From contig JASGCO010000006.1 of NCBI GenBank assembly GCA_030054095.1, positions 119,312-183,311 of the forward strand: a DNA stretch of 64,000 bases. Reading direction: 5' to 3'. Position numbers and translations under genes: made by a program. The notes under the pieces are model-generated. The model searched no databases. It was not told the DNA's origin and saw only the letters and a program-made list of their open reading frames with translations. The stretch comes from Sediminibacterium sp. GTDB taxonomy: Bacteria > Bacteroidota > Bacteroidia > B-17B0 > Aurantibacillaceae. Positions 53,444 through 61,264 of the stretch are shown piece after piece; positions within the stretch are counted from its first letter, which is position 1; each line of letters begins with the position of its first letter.

Positions 53444-54145
53444 GTGAAAAAAGAAAAAAAATATACTTACGATTATGAGCGGCCGGCTCTGGCAACTGAT
53501 ACGGTAATTTTTGGTTTTGATGGAGCGCAGGTAAAGGTGCTGTTAACGCAGCGGGAGCGTGAACCGTTTAAAAACAAATGGGCATTGCCGGGCGGTTTTG
53601 TGTTTATGGAAGAAACAACGGAACAGGCGGCTAAACGCTTGTTGCAGGAAAAGGCCGGTTTGCGCAATGTTTATATTGAGCAGCTGTACACATTTAGTGA
53701 AGTAGATCGCGATCCGCGTGAGCGCATAGTGGCGGTGGCGTATTACGCGCTGGTAAACGCGCATCAGTATGAGGTAAGTGCCGGACGCGATACGCTGAAA
53801 ACGGAGTGGTTTGGACTAAGTGAGTTGCCTAAGCTGGCGTTCGATCATGCCAGAATTATAAGGGTGGCCATTGAGCGCTTAAAAGGCAAGGTGAGTTATC
53901 AGCCAGTTGGGTTTGAGCTGTTGAACGAAAAATTTACTTTGCCGCAGTTGCAAACCTTGTATGAAGCCATTTTGGAAATGCCTATTGATAAGCGGAATTT
54001 CCGGAAGAAAATACTGAGTACAGGCTTATTGTTCCCCCTGGAGGAAAAGGAAAAAAACGTAGCTCATAAAGCGGCTAGGTATTACAGTTTCGATAAGCGC
54101 ATGTATAAAGAATTAACTAAAAAGGGATTCCACTTTGAATTATAA
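53444..54145 (+). CDS. nrtR: NrtR: Nudix-related repressor of NAD metabolism
   Basis: 233 residues. N-terminal Nudix-fold domain (~15-150), but the Nudix box (51-73) reads RLLQEKAGL where an active hydrolase needs REUxEExGU, so the catalytic Glu residues are lost. C-terminal winged-helix DNA-binding domain ~155-233 (FTLPQLQTLYEAILEMPIDK, NFRKKILSTGLL). This is the NrtR architecture: a repressor of NAD salvage genes that responds to ADP-ribose-type ligands through the Nudix fold. It starts with GTG at 53444 just after operator 2 and is followed by prs and NAD-related genes, as expected. Probably autoregulated. Confidence 0.9.
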   Translation: MKKEKKYTYDYERPALATDTVIFGFDGAQVKVLLTQREREPFKNKWALPGGFVFMEETTEQAAKRLLQEKAGLRNVYIEQLYTFSEVDRDPRERIVAVAYYALVNAHQYEVSAGRDTLKTEWFGLSELPKLAFDHARIIRVAIERLKGKVSYQPVGFELLNEKFTLPQLQTLYEAILEMPIDKRNFRKKILSTGLLFPLEEKEKNVAHKAARYYSFDKRMYKELTKKGFHFEL

Positions 54146-54165
54146 ACCATTAAAAACGCAGAAGC

Positions 54166-54990
54166 ATGTTAACAACACTTAATTTATTTGAATCGGGAAA
54201 TCAGTTTGATCTGAAAAAATTTGCAGGTGGTGAATGTCACATCCGGTTTAAACCGGATTTTCCTGAAAATACGAAGGTGCGTTTAAATACGCGTTTAAAT
54301 TCATCGGATGATATTATGACCTTGTGTCTGGCAGTAGATGCGCTGCGGTATATGGGAGTTGGGTACATAGAGGCGTTTATTCCGTATGTGCCTTATGCAC
54401 GTCAGGATAGGGTGATGGTGCCCGGCGAACCACTTTCTATAAAAGTATTGGCGGGAATTATCAATCAGTTGCAACTCGATAAAGTGTATGTGTTTGATGC
54501 ACACAGCGAAGTATCGGTGGCATTGTTGAATAATTGTTACAATGTTCAGAATCACGATATGGTTAAGCAGTTCTTAAAGCAGTTTGGCTTAACAGAGTAT
54601 GTACTGGTGTCGCCAGATCTGGGGGCGTATAAAAAGGTGGATAAGCTGGCGCAGAAGTTGGAGTATAAAGGCCATATTGCCACGGGCATAAAAATAAGGG
54701 ATCTGGCAACGGGACAGATTATTAAAAGTGATGTGAATACAGATGATCTGAAAGGGAAGCCTTGTGTGGTAGTGGATGATATTTGTGACGGAGGGCGCAC
54801 ATTTACAGAGTTGGCAACGGCATTAAAAGCAAAAGGAGCAAGTGATTTGTATTTTATTGTTTCGCATGGGGTATTTAGTCACGATGCGCTGAATAATCTG
54901 AAAGCGGCAGGTTATAAGCAGGTTGGGGCATCTAATTCCGTAGCGGATCGTGTAGTAACGGATTTTTTTAAACAGTATAACGTATTTTAA
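54166..54990 (+). CDS. prs: Short ribose-phosphate pyrophosphokinase (PRPP synthetase)
   Basis: 274 residues, about 40 shorter than housekeeping Prs (~315). Family motifs: YARQDR (77-82, catalytic loop start), DAHS (111-114), DLGAYKKV and the PRPP loop VVVDDICDGGRTF (201-213). Makes PRPP from ribose-5-phosphate and ATP. The compact form next to NrtR and NadV is seen in NAD-salvage loci and in phages that rebuild NAD. The PRPP presumably feeds NadV 3.7 kb downstream. 20 bases after nrtR; the next gene starts one base after its stop. Confidence 0.9.
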   Translation: MLTTLNLFESGNQFDLKKFAGGECHIRFKPDFPENTKVRLNTRLNSSDDIMTLCLAVDALRYMGVGYIEAFIPYVPYARQDRVMVPGEPLSIKVLAGIINQLQLDKVYVFDAHSEVSVALLNNCYNVQNHDMVKQFLKQFGLTEYVLVSPDLGAYKKVDKLAQKLEYKGHIATGIKIRDLATGQIIKSDVNTDDLKGKPCVVVDDICDGGRTFTELATALKAKGASDLYFIVSHGVFSHDALNNLKAAGYKQVGASNSVADRVVTDFFKQYNVF

Positions 54991-54991
54991 T

Positions 54992-55534
54992 ATGAAATAT
55001 TCGGTAGAATGGTTGTTAATGCAGGAGGCGATAGATTTATTATTCTTCTGGGGACACCGCCCGTCTAAAGACGGTAGTATCATAAAAACCTGTTTTAGTC
55101 AATGGTGGGTATCGGCTTTTACGGAGCAAGGCATCACTTATAAAACAGCGGAGCATTACATGATGGCGGGGAAAGCCCGTGTATTTAACGACGAGGCGAT
55201 GTTAAAGGCCATTGTAGAAACAGAATCACCAGCTAGTGTAAAATCACTGGGACGTAAGGTGAAAAATTTTGACCCTGCGGTATGGGACAAAGCAAAGTAT
55301 GAAATTGTAAAACAAGGCAACTATCTTAAGTTTTCGCAACATCCGGCATTAAAGGCCTTTTTGTTGCAAACCGGTAACGCGGTAATTGTAGAGGCCAGTC
55401 CGTTTGACCGGATATGGGGAATTGGAATGGCGGAAAGCGATGAGCGCGCAAACCGTCCGAAAGACTGGAACGGTCAGAATCTGTTAGGGTTTGCGTTGAT
55501 GGAAGTGCGGGATAGATTGCGTGAAGAAAACTAA
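54992..55534 (+). CDS. NADAR (YbiA-like) ADP-ribose/riboside glycosidase
   Basis: 180 residues, a single NADAR domain: CFSQWWVSAFTEQGITYKTAEHYMMAGKAR (32-63 region), SPFDRIWGIGM (136-146) and WNGQNLLGFALMEVRDRL (159-176), all characteristic. Two well-known activities exist in the family: YbiA-type N-glycosidases acting on riboflavin-pathway intermediates, and NADAR proteins that remove ADP-ribose from guanine in nucleic acids. Placement beside KptA and macro genes favours the ADP-ribose role (inference). Starts one base after prs. Confidence 0.9.
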   Translation: MKYSVEWLLMQEAIDLLFFWGHRPSKDGSIIKTCFSQWWVSAFTEQGITYKTAEHYMMAGKARVFNDEAMLKAIVETESPASVKSLGRKVKNFDPAVWDKAKYEIVKQGNYLKFSQHPALKAFLLQTGNAVIVEASPFDRIWGIGMAESDERANRPKDWNGQNLLGFALMEVRDRLREEN

Positions 55535-55539
55535 TTAAA

Positions 55540-56082
55540 ATGGAAAATCTTAAACATATTAGTAAATTTTTGAGCCTGGTACTCCGGCACAAACCGGAAA
55601 CAATAGGCATTCAGTTAGATAGTAATGGCTGGGTGGATGTAACGGAGTTGCTGACAAAAATGAATCAGCACCGCCATACATTGGATGTGAAAACCTTGTG
55701 GCAGGTAGTGGAAACAAATGATAAAAGGCGTTTCGCGTTTAGTGAAGACGGCTCAAAAATCAGGGCCAGTCAGGGACATAGTGTGGAAGTAGATCTGGCG
55801 CTGGAAGCCAAAGAACCACCGGCAATTCTTTATCACGGAACGGTACCTGCGGTTTTACAGCAGATAACATCAGAGGGGTTAAAGAAGATGAGTCGCCAGC
55901 ATGTGCACCTGAGCAAAGATGTAGAAACCGCGTTGAAAGTTGGAGGACGCAGGGGAAAACCGGTGATACTGAAAGTAAGAGCGCAGGAAATGGTGAAGGA
56001 TGGACACTTGTTTTATCTGTCCGCTAACGGGGTATGGCTTTGCGATGCTGTACCACCAAATTATATAGAGATGGAGTTATGA
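55540..56082 (+). CDS. kptA: RNA 2'-phosphotransferase (Tpt1/KptA)
   Basis: 180 residues. The catalytic Arg-His-Arg-Arg tetrad is visible: Arg16-His17 (SLVLRHKPE), Arg in DKRRFAFS (63/64) and Arg119 (MSRQHVHLS), with LYHGT (98-101) and the ANGVWLCDAVPPNYI segment of the NAD-binding ART-like domain. Tpt1 removes an internal 2'-phosphate from RNA using NAD+, giving nicotinamide and ADP-ribose 1'',2''-cyclic phosphate; some members can instead ADP-ribosylate 5'-phosphorylated nucleic-acid ends. No RNA ligase lies nearby. Five bases after the NADAR gene; its stop overlaps the next start (ATGA). Confidence 0.93.
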   Translation: MENLKHISKFLSLVLRHKPETIGIQLDSNGWVDVTELLTKMNQHRHTLDVKTLWQVVETNDKRRFAFSEDGSKIRASQGHSVEVDLALEAKEPPAILYHGTVPAVLQQITSEGLKKMSRQHVHLSKDVETALKVGGRRGKPVILKVRAQEMVKDGHLFYLSANGVWLCDAVPPNYIEMEL

Positions 56083-56624
56083 ATGCTGTGCACTTAAATA
56101 AGGATGTTATTGTCATTGAGTCGTTTTTAGATGCGGCTTCCTGTAACCGTTTTATTGAATGGAGTGAACAGGAAGGATACGAAGACGCAAAAGTAAATTG
56201 GCAGGGTCGGCAGGTGATGATGAAAAATGTACGGGATAATGCACGTTTACTCTTTAAGAATGAGGATCTGGCAGCATCACTATTTGAACGGATCCGGCAT
56301 TTTTGCCCGGATGAAATCGGGAATGCCCGCTTACTGGGATTAAATGAGATGTTCCGGTTTTATAAATACGAACCGGGACAAAAGTTTAAAATGCACCGGG
56401 ATGGGGTATATGAGCGGAACGAAACTGAGTTTAGTATTTTGACATTTTTAATTTATCTGAATGAAGCGTTCGAAGGTGGCGCTACCAGTTTTGAAGCGAC
56501 CAGCTACCAACCTAAAACCGGTGCGGCTATGCTGTTCCCGCATCCGTTAAGGCATCAGGGCGACGTTTTAATCAGTGGTGTTAAATACGTATTACGAACC
56601 GATGTAATGTATAAATTAAAATGA
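56079..56624 (+). CDS. 2-oxoglutarate/Fe(II)-dependent dioxygenase (prolyl-4-hydroxylase-like)
   Basis: 181 residues from ATG 56079 (the frame is open to 56034 inside kptA, but the 4-base ATGA overlap is the natural start). Double-stranded beta-helix with the iron ligands His106-Arg-Asp108 (FKMHRDGVYE) and His159 (PLRHQGD), and 2OG-binding Arg173 (YVLRTDVMY). GATSFEA and AAMLFPHPLRHQG are typical of the P4H-like branch. Substrate unknown: could be protein or nucleic acid; in this locus an oxidised or ADP-ribosylated nucleic acid is conceivable. Overlaps the next gene by 4 bases. Confidence 0.85.
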   Translation: MNAVHLNKDVIVIESFLDAASCNRFIEWSEQEGYEDAKVNWQGRQVMMKNVRDNARLLFKNEDLAASLFERIRHFCPDEIGNARLLGLNEMFRFYKYEPGQKFKMHRDGVYERNETEFSILTFLIYLNEAFEGGATSFEATSYQPKTGAAMLFPHPLRHQGDVLISGVKYVLRTDVMYKLK

Positions 56625-57352
56625 AAACATTTGTTATAGGAGATATTCACGGAGGACTTAGGGCATTGCAGGCGGTAATGGCAAAAGCAAACCCGCAGAG
56701 CGGAGACAGGTTGATTTTTCTGGGAGATTATGTGGATGGCTGGTCTCAGGCGTGTGAACTGATAACCTGTTTAATAGAGTTAAGGAAACACTATACCTGT
56801 GTGTTTATTAAAGGCAATCATGATGCGTGGTGCGAGGAATGGTTACGGAATGGAACGGAAAATCAGGTGTGGAGGTTTCATGGTGGTAAGCACACCATTG
56901 AAAGTTATGAGTTAAACCATAAAGAAAGGGATCTTGAACATTTGGGATTCTTTGAGCAAATGCCGTCTTATTTTATGGATGAAAAGAATAATTTGTTTGT
57001 ACATGCGGGGTTTACATCTATGCACGGGCCGGAAAAGGAAACGTATAGTACCAATTATTCGTGGGACCGTACCTTGTGGGAAACGGCCAGAACACTGAAT
57101 CCGGGAATTCCGGTAGATTCACCGCTTTACCCGCAGCGGTTGAAGCACTTTAATAAAATTTTCATCGGACATACCCCTACTACGCATTATGGATCGGAAT
57201 TGCCGATGAAGGGCGGTAATCTTTGGAATGTAGATACCGGTGCGGCTTTTCGTGGCCCCTTAACCATGATGGATGTGGAAACAGAGGAGTACTGGCAAAG
57301 CGATCCGGTGTTTACTTACTACCCGGGAGAGCAGGGCAGGAATGATGATTAA
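56621..57352 (+). CDS. PPP-type metallophosphatase
   Basis: 243 residues with the full metallophosphoesterase set: GDIHG (7-11), GDYVDG (35-40), GNHDAW (65-70), HAGF (128-131) and GHTP (~189). The size and layout resemble the lambda-type/bacterial Ser/Thr phosphatase and Ap4A-hydrolase group. In this locus it could dephosphorylate ADP-ribose phosphates (for example the 1''-phosphate formed after KptA), nucleotides or protein; this is not decided by sequence. Translationally coupled to the upstream oxygenase (ATGA). Confidence 0.85.
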   Translation: MKTFVIGDIHGGLRALQAVMAKANPQSGDRLIFLGDYVDGWSQACELITCLIELRKHYTCVFIKGNHDAWCEEWLRNGTENQVWRFHGGKHTIESYELNHKERDLEHLGFFEQMPSYFMDEKNNLFVHAGFTSMHGPEKETYSTNYSWDRTLWETARTLNPGIPVDSPLYPQRLKHFNKIFIGHTPTTHYGSELPMKGGNLWNVDTGAAFRGPLTMMDVETEEYWQSDPVFTYYPGEQGRNDD

Positions 57353-57403
57353 AAATTACGATGAAAAATAAAGTTGTTTAATAGGAATAGTAAATTTATC
57401 TTG

Positions 57404-57433
57404 AACCATATAAGGCATATAAGGACATATAAG
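57404..57433 (+). repeat. Left 30-bp inverted repeat of the GxxExxY element
   Basis: AACCATATAAGG then CATATAAGG then ACATATAAG. Exact reverse complement of 57869-57898. Built from three 9-mer-like units. Lies 8 bases before the GxxExxY start. Confidence 0.93.
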
Positions 57434-57441
57434 TAAGTGAG

Positions 57442-57861
57442 ATGGGTTTTATAACAAAGAAATATCTTAAGGATTTGGTATATAAGCTAAATGGATGCGC
57501 TATTGATGTGCATAAGGAGTTGGGACCTGGTTTACTGGAGAGTGTGTATCATAAATGCCTTAAGCATGTGTTAAACGAAAAGGGCATTACTTATCGTTCA
57601 GAGTTGCAGGTTCCCGTTCTTTTTAAGGGGCATAGAATTGATACGGAATTAAGATGTGATTTGTTTATAGAAGATGTGTTAGTGGTTGAATTGAAAGCAA
57701 TAGATTCTATTTTGCCGATACACGAAGCTCAACTACTGACTTATATGAAATTGTTAAATGCCCCGATTGGCCTAATGATCAACTTTAATTGCGCGAATAT
57801 TTACAAAGAAGGACAAAAGACTTATGTAAACCAATTATACAGAGATCTAGACGATAATTAA
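57442..57861 (+). CDS. GxxExxY-family PD-(D/E)XK nuclease-like protein
   Basis: 139 residues. Signature G30-L-L-E33-S-V-Y36 (ELGPGLLESVYHKCL) gives the family its name. PD-(D/E)XK-like core residues follow: Asp73 (RCDLFIEDV) and Glu83-Leu-Lys85 (VVELKAID), plus Gln97 (HEAQLLTYMKL). Family members are widespread, often occur in many copies per genome, and have no proven function; the fold suggests a nuclease. This copy sits between perfect 30-bp inverted repeats within the NAD locus, so it is probably a guest in the operon rather than part of its pathway. Confidence 0.88.
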   Translation: MGFITKKYLKDLVYKLNGCAIDVHKELGPGLLESVYHKCLKHVLNEKGITYRSELQVPVLFKGHRIDTELRCDLFIEDVLVVELKAIDSILPIHEAQLLTYMKLLNAPIGLMINFNCANIYKEGQKTYVNQLYRDLDDN

Positions 57862-57868
57862 TCACCTT

Positions 57869-57898
57869 CTTATATGTCCTTATATGCCTTATATGGTT
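57869..57898 (-). repeat. Right 30-bp inverted repeat of the GxxExxY element
   Basis: CTTATATGT then CCTTATATG then CCTTATATGGTT. Exact reverse complement of 57404-57433. Begins 7 bases after the GxxExxY stop and ends 19 bases before nadV. Confidence 0.93.
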
Positions 57899-57917
57899 AA
57901 ATTAAAAACAAAAAACA

Positions 57918-59390
57918 ATGAGAATTAATCCCTTAATGCTGATTGACTTTTATAAAGCCGATCACCGCCGTCAGTATCCCGAAGGAACAGAGTTAGTGTA
58001 TTCTAATTTCACGCCACGCAAATTCAGGCTTGAGGGCCGTGAAGAGCTGGTATTCTTTGGCTTACAGTATTTTGTAAAGGAGTACCTTATAAAGCAATGG
58101 AACGAGGGATTTTTTAATCTGCCAAAAGATAAGGTGGTAAATGACTATAAACGGCGTATGGATAATGCCTTGGGAAAGGACAGTATTCCGGTAGAACACA
58201 TTGCGCAATTGCACGATTTGGGGTATTTGCCATTGGTGGTAAAGGGCTTACCTGAAGGAACGGTGGTGTCACCGCGTATTCCGGTAGTAACAGTGTATAA
58301 TACGGTGCCTGAATTTTTCTGGCTTACGAATTACCTGGAGTCACTGATGTCGGCTATACTGTGGAAGCCTTCTACAAGCGCTACTACGGCGTATCAGTAC
58401 CGTAAAACGTTTAACGCGTATGCCCGCGAAACGGTATCAGACACAGCGATTGATTTTGTGTTCTGGCAGGGACACGATTTCAGTTTCAGAGGAATGAGCG
58501 GAATAGAGGACGCTTCCATTAGTGGGGCGGGACATTTACTGTCGTTTTACGGCACAGATACAGTACCGGCTATTGATTTTCATGAGTTGTATTATAAAGG
58601 CGATTCAGATAAGGAGATGATAGGTGGCAGTGTACCAGCTACCGAACACTCAGTAATGTGTATGGGCACTAAGGATAATGAAATAGGTACCTTTGAGCGC
58701 CTGATTGAAGCCTTGTATCCGAATGGAATTGTGTCCATTGTTTCTGATACCTGGGATTTCTGGCAGGTGATAACGGATTATTTGCCAAAACTGAAAGCAA
58801 AAGTGCTGGCGCGTAATGGGAAGGTGGTGATTCGCCCGGACAGTGGTGATCCGGTAAAGATCATTATTGGCGACAAGAATGCTACGCCTGGTAGCCCCGA
58901 ATATAAAGGCGCTATTGAATGTATGTGGGAAATTTTTGGTGGTACGGTTACCGAAAAAGGATATAAGTTACTGGATGCGCACATTGGTTTAATTTATGGT
59001 GACAGTATTACCTTGCAGCGTCAGAAAGACATTCTGGAAGGATTAAAAGCCAAAGGGTTTGCCTCGTTTAATGTGGTACTGGGGATTGGATCTTATACCT
59101 ACGAGTATGTAACCCGCGATACCTATGGCTTTGCCATGAAGGCGACGTATGGGGAAGTAAACGGAGAAGCAAGAAATATTTTTAAGGATCCGAAAACGGA
59201 TGACGGCACCAAACGTTCGGCGAAAGGCTTGTTGATGGTAACCGAAGTGGACGGGCAATTGCAACTAAAGGATGAATGTACCTGGGAAGAGGAAAAGCAG
59301 GGATTGTTGCAAACTGTTTTTGAAAATGGGAAGCTGGTGCGGGAGCAGAGTTTATCAGAGATCCGCGCACGAATTAACGCGCGTCTTTAA
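57918..59390 (+). CDS. nadV: Nicotinamide phosphoribosyltransferase
   Basis: 490 residues, normal for NAMPT/NadV. Motifs: DFYKADHRRQYPEGTE near the N-terminus, FSFRGMSGIEDASISGAGHL, FHELYYKGDSDKEMIGGSVPATEHS, the PRPP/NMN-binding VVIRPDSGDPVKII and the GLIYGDSITL segment. Converts nicotinamide and PRPP to NMN and PPi, the salvage step that recovers nicotinamide released by NAD-consuming enzymes such as KptA. PRPP can come from the prs gene of the same locus. No NMN adenylyltransferase gene is in the window. Confidence 0.95.
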   Translation: MRINPLMLIDFYKADHRRQYPEGTELVYSNFTPRKFRLEGREELVFFGLQYFVKEYLIKQWNEGFFNLPKDKVVNDYKRRMDNALGKDSIPVEHIAQLHDLGYLPLVVKGLPEGTVVSPRIPVVTVYNTVPEFFWLTNYLESLMSAILWKPSTSATTAYQYRKTFNAYARETVSDTAIDFVFWQGHDFSFRGMSGIEDASISGAGHLLSFYGTDTVPAIDFHELYYKGDSDKEMIGGSVPATEHSVMCMGTKDNEIGTFERLIEALYPNGIVSIVSDTWDFWQVITDYLPKLKAKVLARNGKVVIRPDSGDPVKIIIGDKNATPGSPEYKGAIECMWEIFGGTVTEKGYKLLDAHIGLIYGDSITLQRQKDILEGLKAKGFASFNVVLGIGSYTYEYVTRDTYGFAMKATYGEVNGEARNIFKDPKTDDGTKRSAKGLLMVTEVDGQLQLKDECTWEEEKQGLLQTVFENGKLVREQSLSEIRARINARL

Positions 59391-59728
59391 GCAGTTTTAC
59401 TAAGACTAACAGTGTGTAGTTACGGCGTACAACCGGTAACAGTTTTTGACGCTGAATGGATAAGGTATGTTCTTATGTACCGTCATGTGTAAGGAATTCC
59501 TTTTGTTCTGAACATGTCTTTAATGGCGGCGGCCGAGCAATTGCAGCGGCAGCCTTGCGCGGCACTTTGCCTGATTTTGCGTGAGCGAGGAGGCGACTTT
59601 ATGGAGCCACCGGAGCCACAGCAAAATGGGCAAAGGGCAAGCAAGCTACAGCGGAAAGTGCGGTTTTAGGGTGGGTTGCAGCGCTGGCAAAACGGCCATA
59701 AGCAAACGATAATTTTTAAAGTACTAAA
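59391..59728. other. 338-bp gap inside the NAD locus
   Basis: No coding frame. Contains the GC-rich imperfect palindrome at 59543-59653; the remaining ~200 bases show no promoter box or gene. Confidence 0.55.
59543..59653 (+). repeat. GC-rich imperfect palindrome
   Basis: Arms ~35 bases long: CTTTGCCTGATTTTGC (59565-59580) pairs with GCAAAATGGGCAAAG (59621-59635). Pairing continues outward less perfectly (GCAGCC/TTGC against GCAAG...AGCTACAGC). The ~40-base loop, GTGAGCGAGGAGGCGAC then GGAGCCACCGGAGCCAC, is G+C-rich compared with the neighbourhood. Different in sequence from the 31-kb and 35-kb repeats. Could be a REP/MITE-like element or an RNA structure in the nadV-macro transcript. Confidence 0.55.
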
Positions 59729-60235
59729 ATGGAAAAGATAGAGCTTATTACAGCAGATATAACAACACTTAAAACAGACGCGGTAGTGAACGCGGCAAAC
59801 AACTCGCTGATGGGTGGCGGTGGTGTGGATGGCGCCATTCACCGTGCTGCCGGACCGGATCTGAAAGCGGCTTGTCGTTTGTTGGGTGGTTGTAAAACGG
59901 GACAATCGAAACTGACACCCGGTTTTGGTTTACCGTGTAAATACATTATTCATACTGTGGGCCCGGTATGGAATAATGGAACAGAAGGGGAAGCGGAATT
60001 ACTGGCATCGTGTTACCGAACGGCGCTGGAACTGGCGGTAGCGCATGGTGTCCGAACCATCGCATTTCCAGCCATCAGTACCGGAGCCTACCGTTTCCCG
60101 TTTGATAAAGCCGCGCGTATTGCGGTTGCTACCATTCAACAGTTTCTGGAAAACCACCCGGAACCAGAGAAGGTGTATCTGGTGTGTTTGTCGGAAACCA
60201 ACCGGCAACAGTATAAGCGCGCGATGAATGTTTAA
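59729..60235 (+). CDS. Macro domain ADP-ribose hydrolase
   Basis: 168 residues, one macro domain of the YmdB/MacroD-like class. VVNAANNSLMGGGGVDGAIHRAAG (the Asn-Ala-Ala-Asn and catalytic GGGGVDGAI loop), GFGLPCKYIIHTVGP and FPAISTGAYRFP (diphosphate loop). These proteins bind ADP-ribose and hydrolyse O-acetyl-ADP-ribose, mono-ADP-ribose on proteins or nucleic-acid ends, or ADP-ribose 1''-phosphate. In this locus the KptA product (ADP-ribose cyclic phosphate, opened to 1''-phosphate) or NADAR substrates are natural candidates (inference). Followed 18 bases later by the SPFH gene. Confidence 0.93.
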   Translation: MEKIELITADITTLKTDAVVNAANNSLMGGGGVDGAIHRAAGPDLKAACRLLGGCKTGQSKLTPGFGLPCKYIIHTVGPVWNNGTEGEAELLASCYRTALELAVAHGVRTIAFPAISTGAYRFPFDKAARIAVATIQQFLENHPEPEKVYLVCLSETNRQQYKRAMNV

Positions 60236-60253
60236 TTATTAAAACTTAAAATT

Positions 60254-61264
60254 ATGTTTGGAATCAGTTATATTAAATTCGACTCCATGACCCATGTGAT
60301 CCATTTTAAAAACGGACGGGTTAACAAAGAAGGCAGAGGCTTGTCGTTCTTTTATTTTGCGCCTAACAGTTCTATTGCGGCTATTCCAATGGGAAGTAAT
60401 GATTTGCCGTTTATTTTTCATGAGGTAACCGGCGATTATCAGCAGGTGAGTATTCAGGGGCATCTTACGTACCGGGTTACTGACCCTTCGCAATTGGCGG
60501 CTTTACTGGATTTTACCATAAACGCGAACGGTTTGTATAAAAAGAATGAGCAGGAAAAACTGCACCAGCGCCTGATTAATGCCGCGCAAACGGCCACATC
60601 GGCTTATATTCACCAATCGGGATTGAAGGAGGCAATTCGTTCTGCCAAGCAGATTGAAGCGAAGATTGTGGAGGGACTGAGTGTGTCGGAAGCCATTAGC
60701 GGATTAGGTGTGGCCGTGTTAAGTGTAAATGTACTGGCTATTAAAGCCTCGCCCGAAATGAGCAGGGCATTGGAAACGGAGATGCGCGAAAAGCTTCAGC
60801 AGGAAGCGGATGAGGCTATTTACGAGCGTCGTAATTTTGCATTGGAACAGGAGCGGAAGATGAAGGAAACGGAGTTAAATACGGAGATTGCGGTGGAAGA
60901 AAAGAAAAAGCAGATAGATGAGAAAAAGATGGAGGCGGAGGTACAGCGTACGGAGAATGAGCGTCGTTTACGGGAGATGAAAATGCAGGCCGATATTGTT
61001 GTGGAAGGCAAGCGCAGTGAGCTGGTAGAGCAAAAAACGGCGAATGACCGTAAAGAAGCGGAAGCTCAGGGCTACGCGGTGGAAACGTTGTTGAAGCCTT
61101 ATAAGGAGTTGGATTGGAAAACACTCACGGCGTTAAACGGTAATTCGGACGCGCGGTTAAACATTGCGCTGGCATTTCGTCAACTGGCAGAGAACGCCGA
61201 TAAGATTGGTAGTTTAAACATTAGTCCTGATTTACTGGATTCGCTGTTAACGAAACGTAAGTAA
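60254..61264 (+). CDS. SPFH/band-7 domain protein
   Basis: 336 residues. Residues ~1-170 fit a band-7/SPFH domain (FFYFAPNSSIAAIPMGSND, VSIQGHLTYRVTDPSQLAAL, SEAISGLGVAVLSVNVLAIKAS). Residues ~185-285 are a long charged coiled coil (ERKMKETELNTEIAVEEKKK, DEKKMEAEVQRTENERRL) and the C-terminal ~50 residues a small helical domain. It has no obvious N-terminal transmembrane helix, unlike prohibitin or HflK, so it may form a soluble or peripherally attached scaffold. Its stop overlaps the NAD-kinase-like start (TAATG), indicating the two products act together. Confidence 0.8.
   Translation: MFGISYIKFDSMTHVIHFKNGRVNKEGRGLSFFYFAPNSSIAAIPMGSNDLPFIFHEVTGDYQQVSIQGHLTYRVTDPSQLAALLDFTINANGLYKKNEQEKLHQRLINAAQTATSAYIHQSGLKEAIRSAKQIEAKIVEGLSVSEAISGLGVAVLSVNVLAIKASPEMSRALETEMREKLQQEADEAIYERRNFALEQERKMKETELNTEIAVEEKKKQIDEKKMEAEVQRTENERRLREMKMQADIVVEGKRSELVEQKTANDRKEAEAQGYAVETLLKPYKELDWKTLTALNGNSDARLNIALAFRQLAENADKIGSLNISPDLLDSLLTKRK

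Larger units (their letters stand above)
57404..57898 (+). mobile_element. Candidate mobile unit: GxxExxY gene between perfect 30-bp inverted repeats
   Basis: 495 bp bounded by perfect 30-bp inverted repeats and containing one gene, placed between the phosphatase and nadV genes of an otherwise compact locus. Without it the gap between these genes would be about 70 bp. No transposase and no convincing target-site duplication (the nearest direct match, TAAATT, does not abut the left repeat). It could be a non-autonomous or nuclease-driven element. Confidence 0.55.

Noticed and set aside
53444..54145. Active Nudix hydrolase at nrtR
   Set aside because: The Nudix box lacks the catalytic Glu residues (RLLQEK in place of REUxEE), and a winged helix follows.
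57391..57903. Target-site duplication around the GxxExxY unit
   Set aside because: TAAATT occurs on both sides but is not adjacent to the left inverted repeat; no clean duplication can be shown.
60816..61124. Minus-strand open frame opposite the SPFH coiled coil
   Set aside because: Ser/Pro/Phe-rich shadow of a charged coiled-coil frame; no promoter or neighbours.
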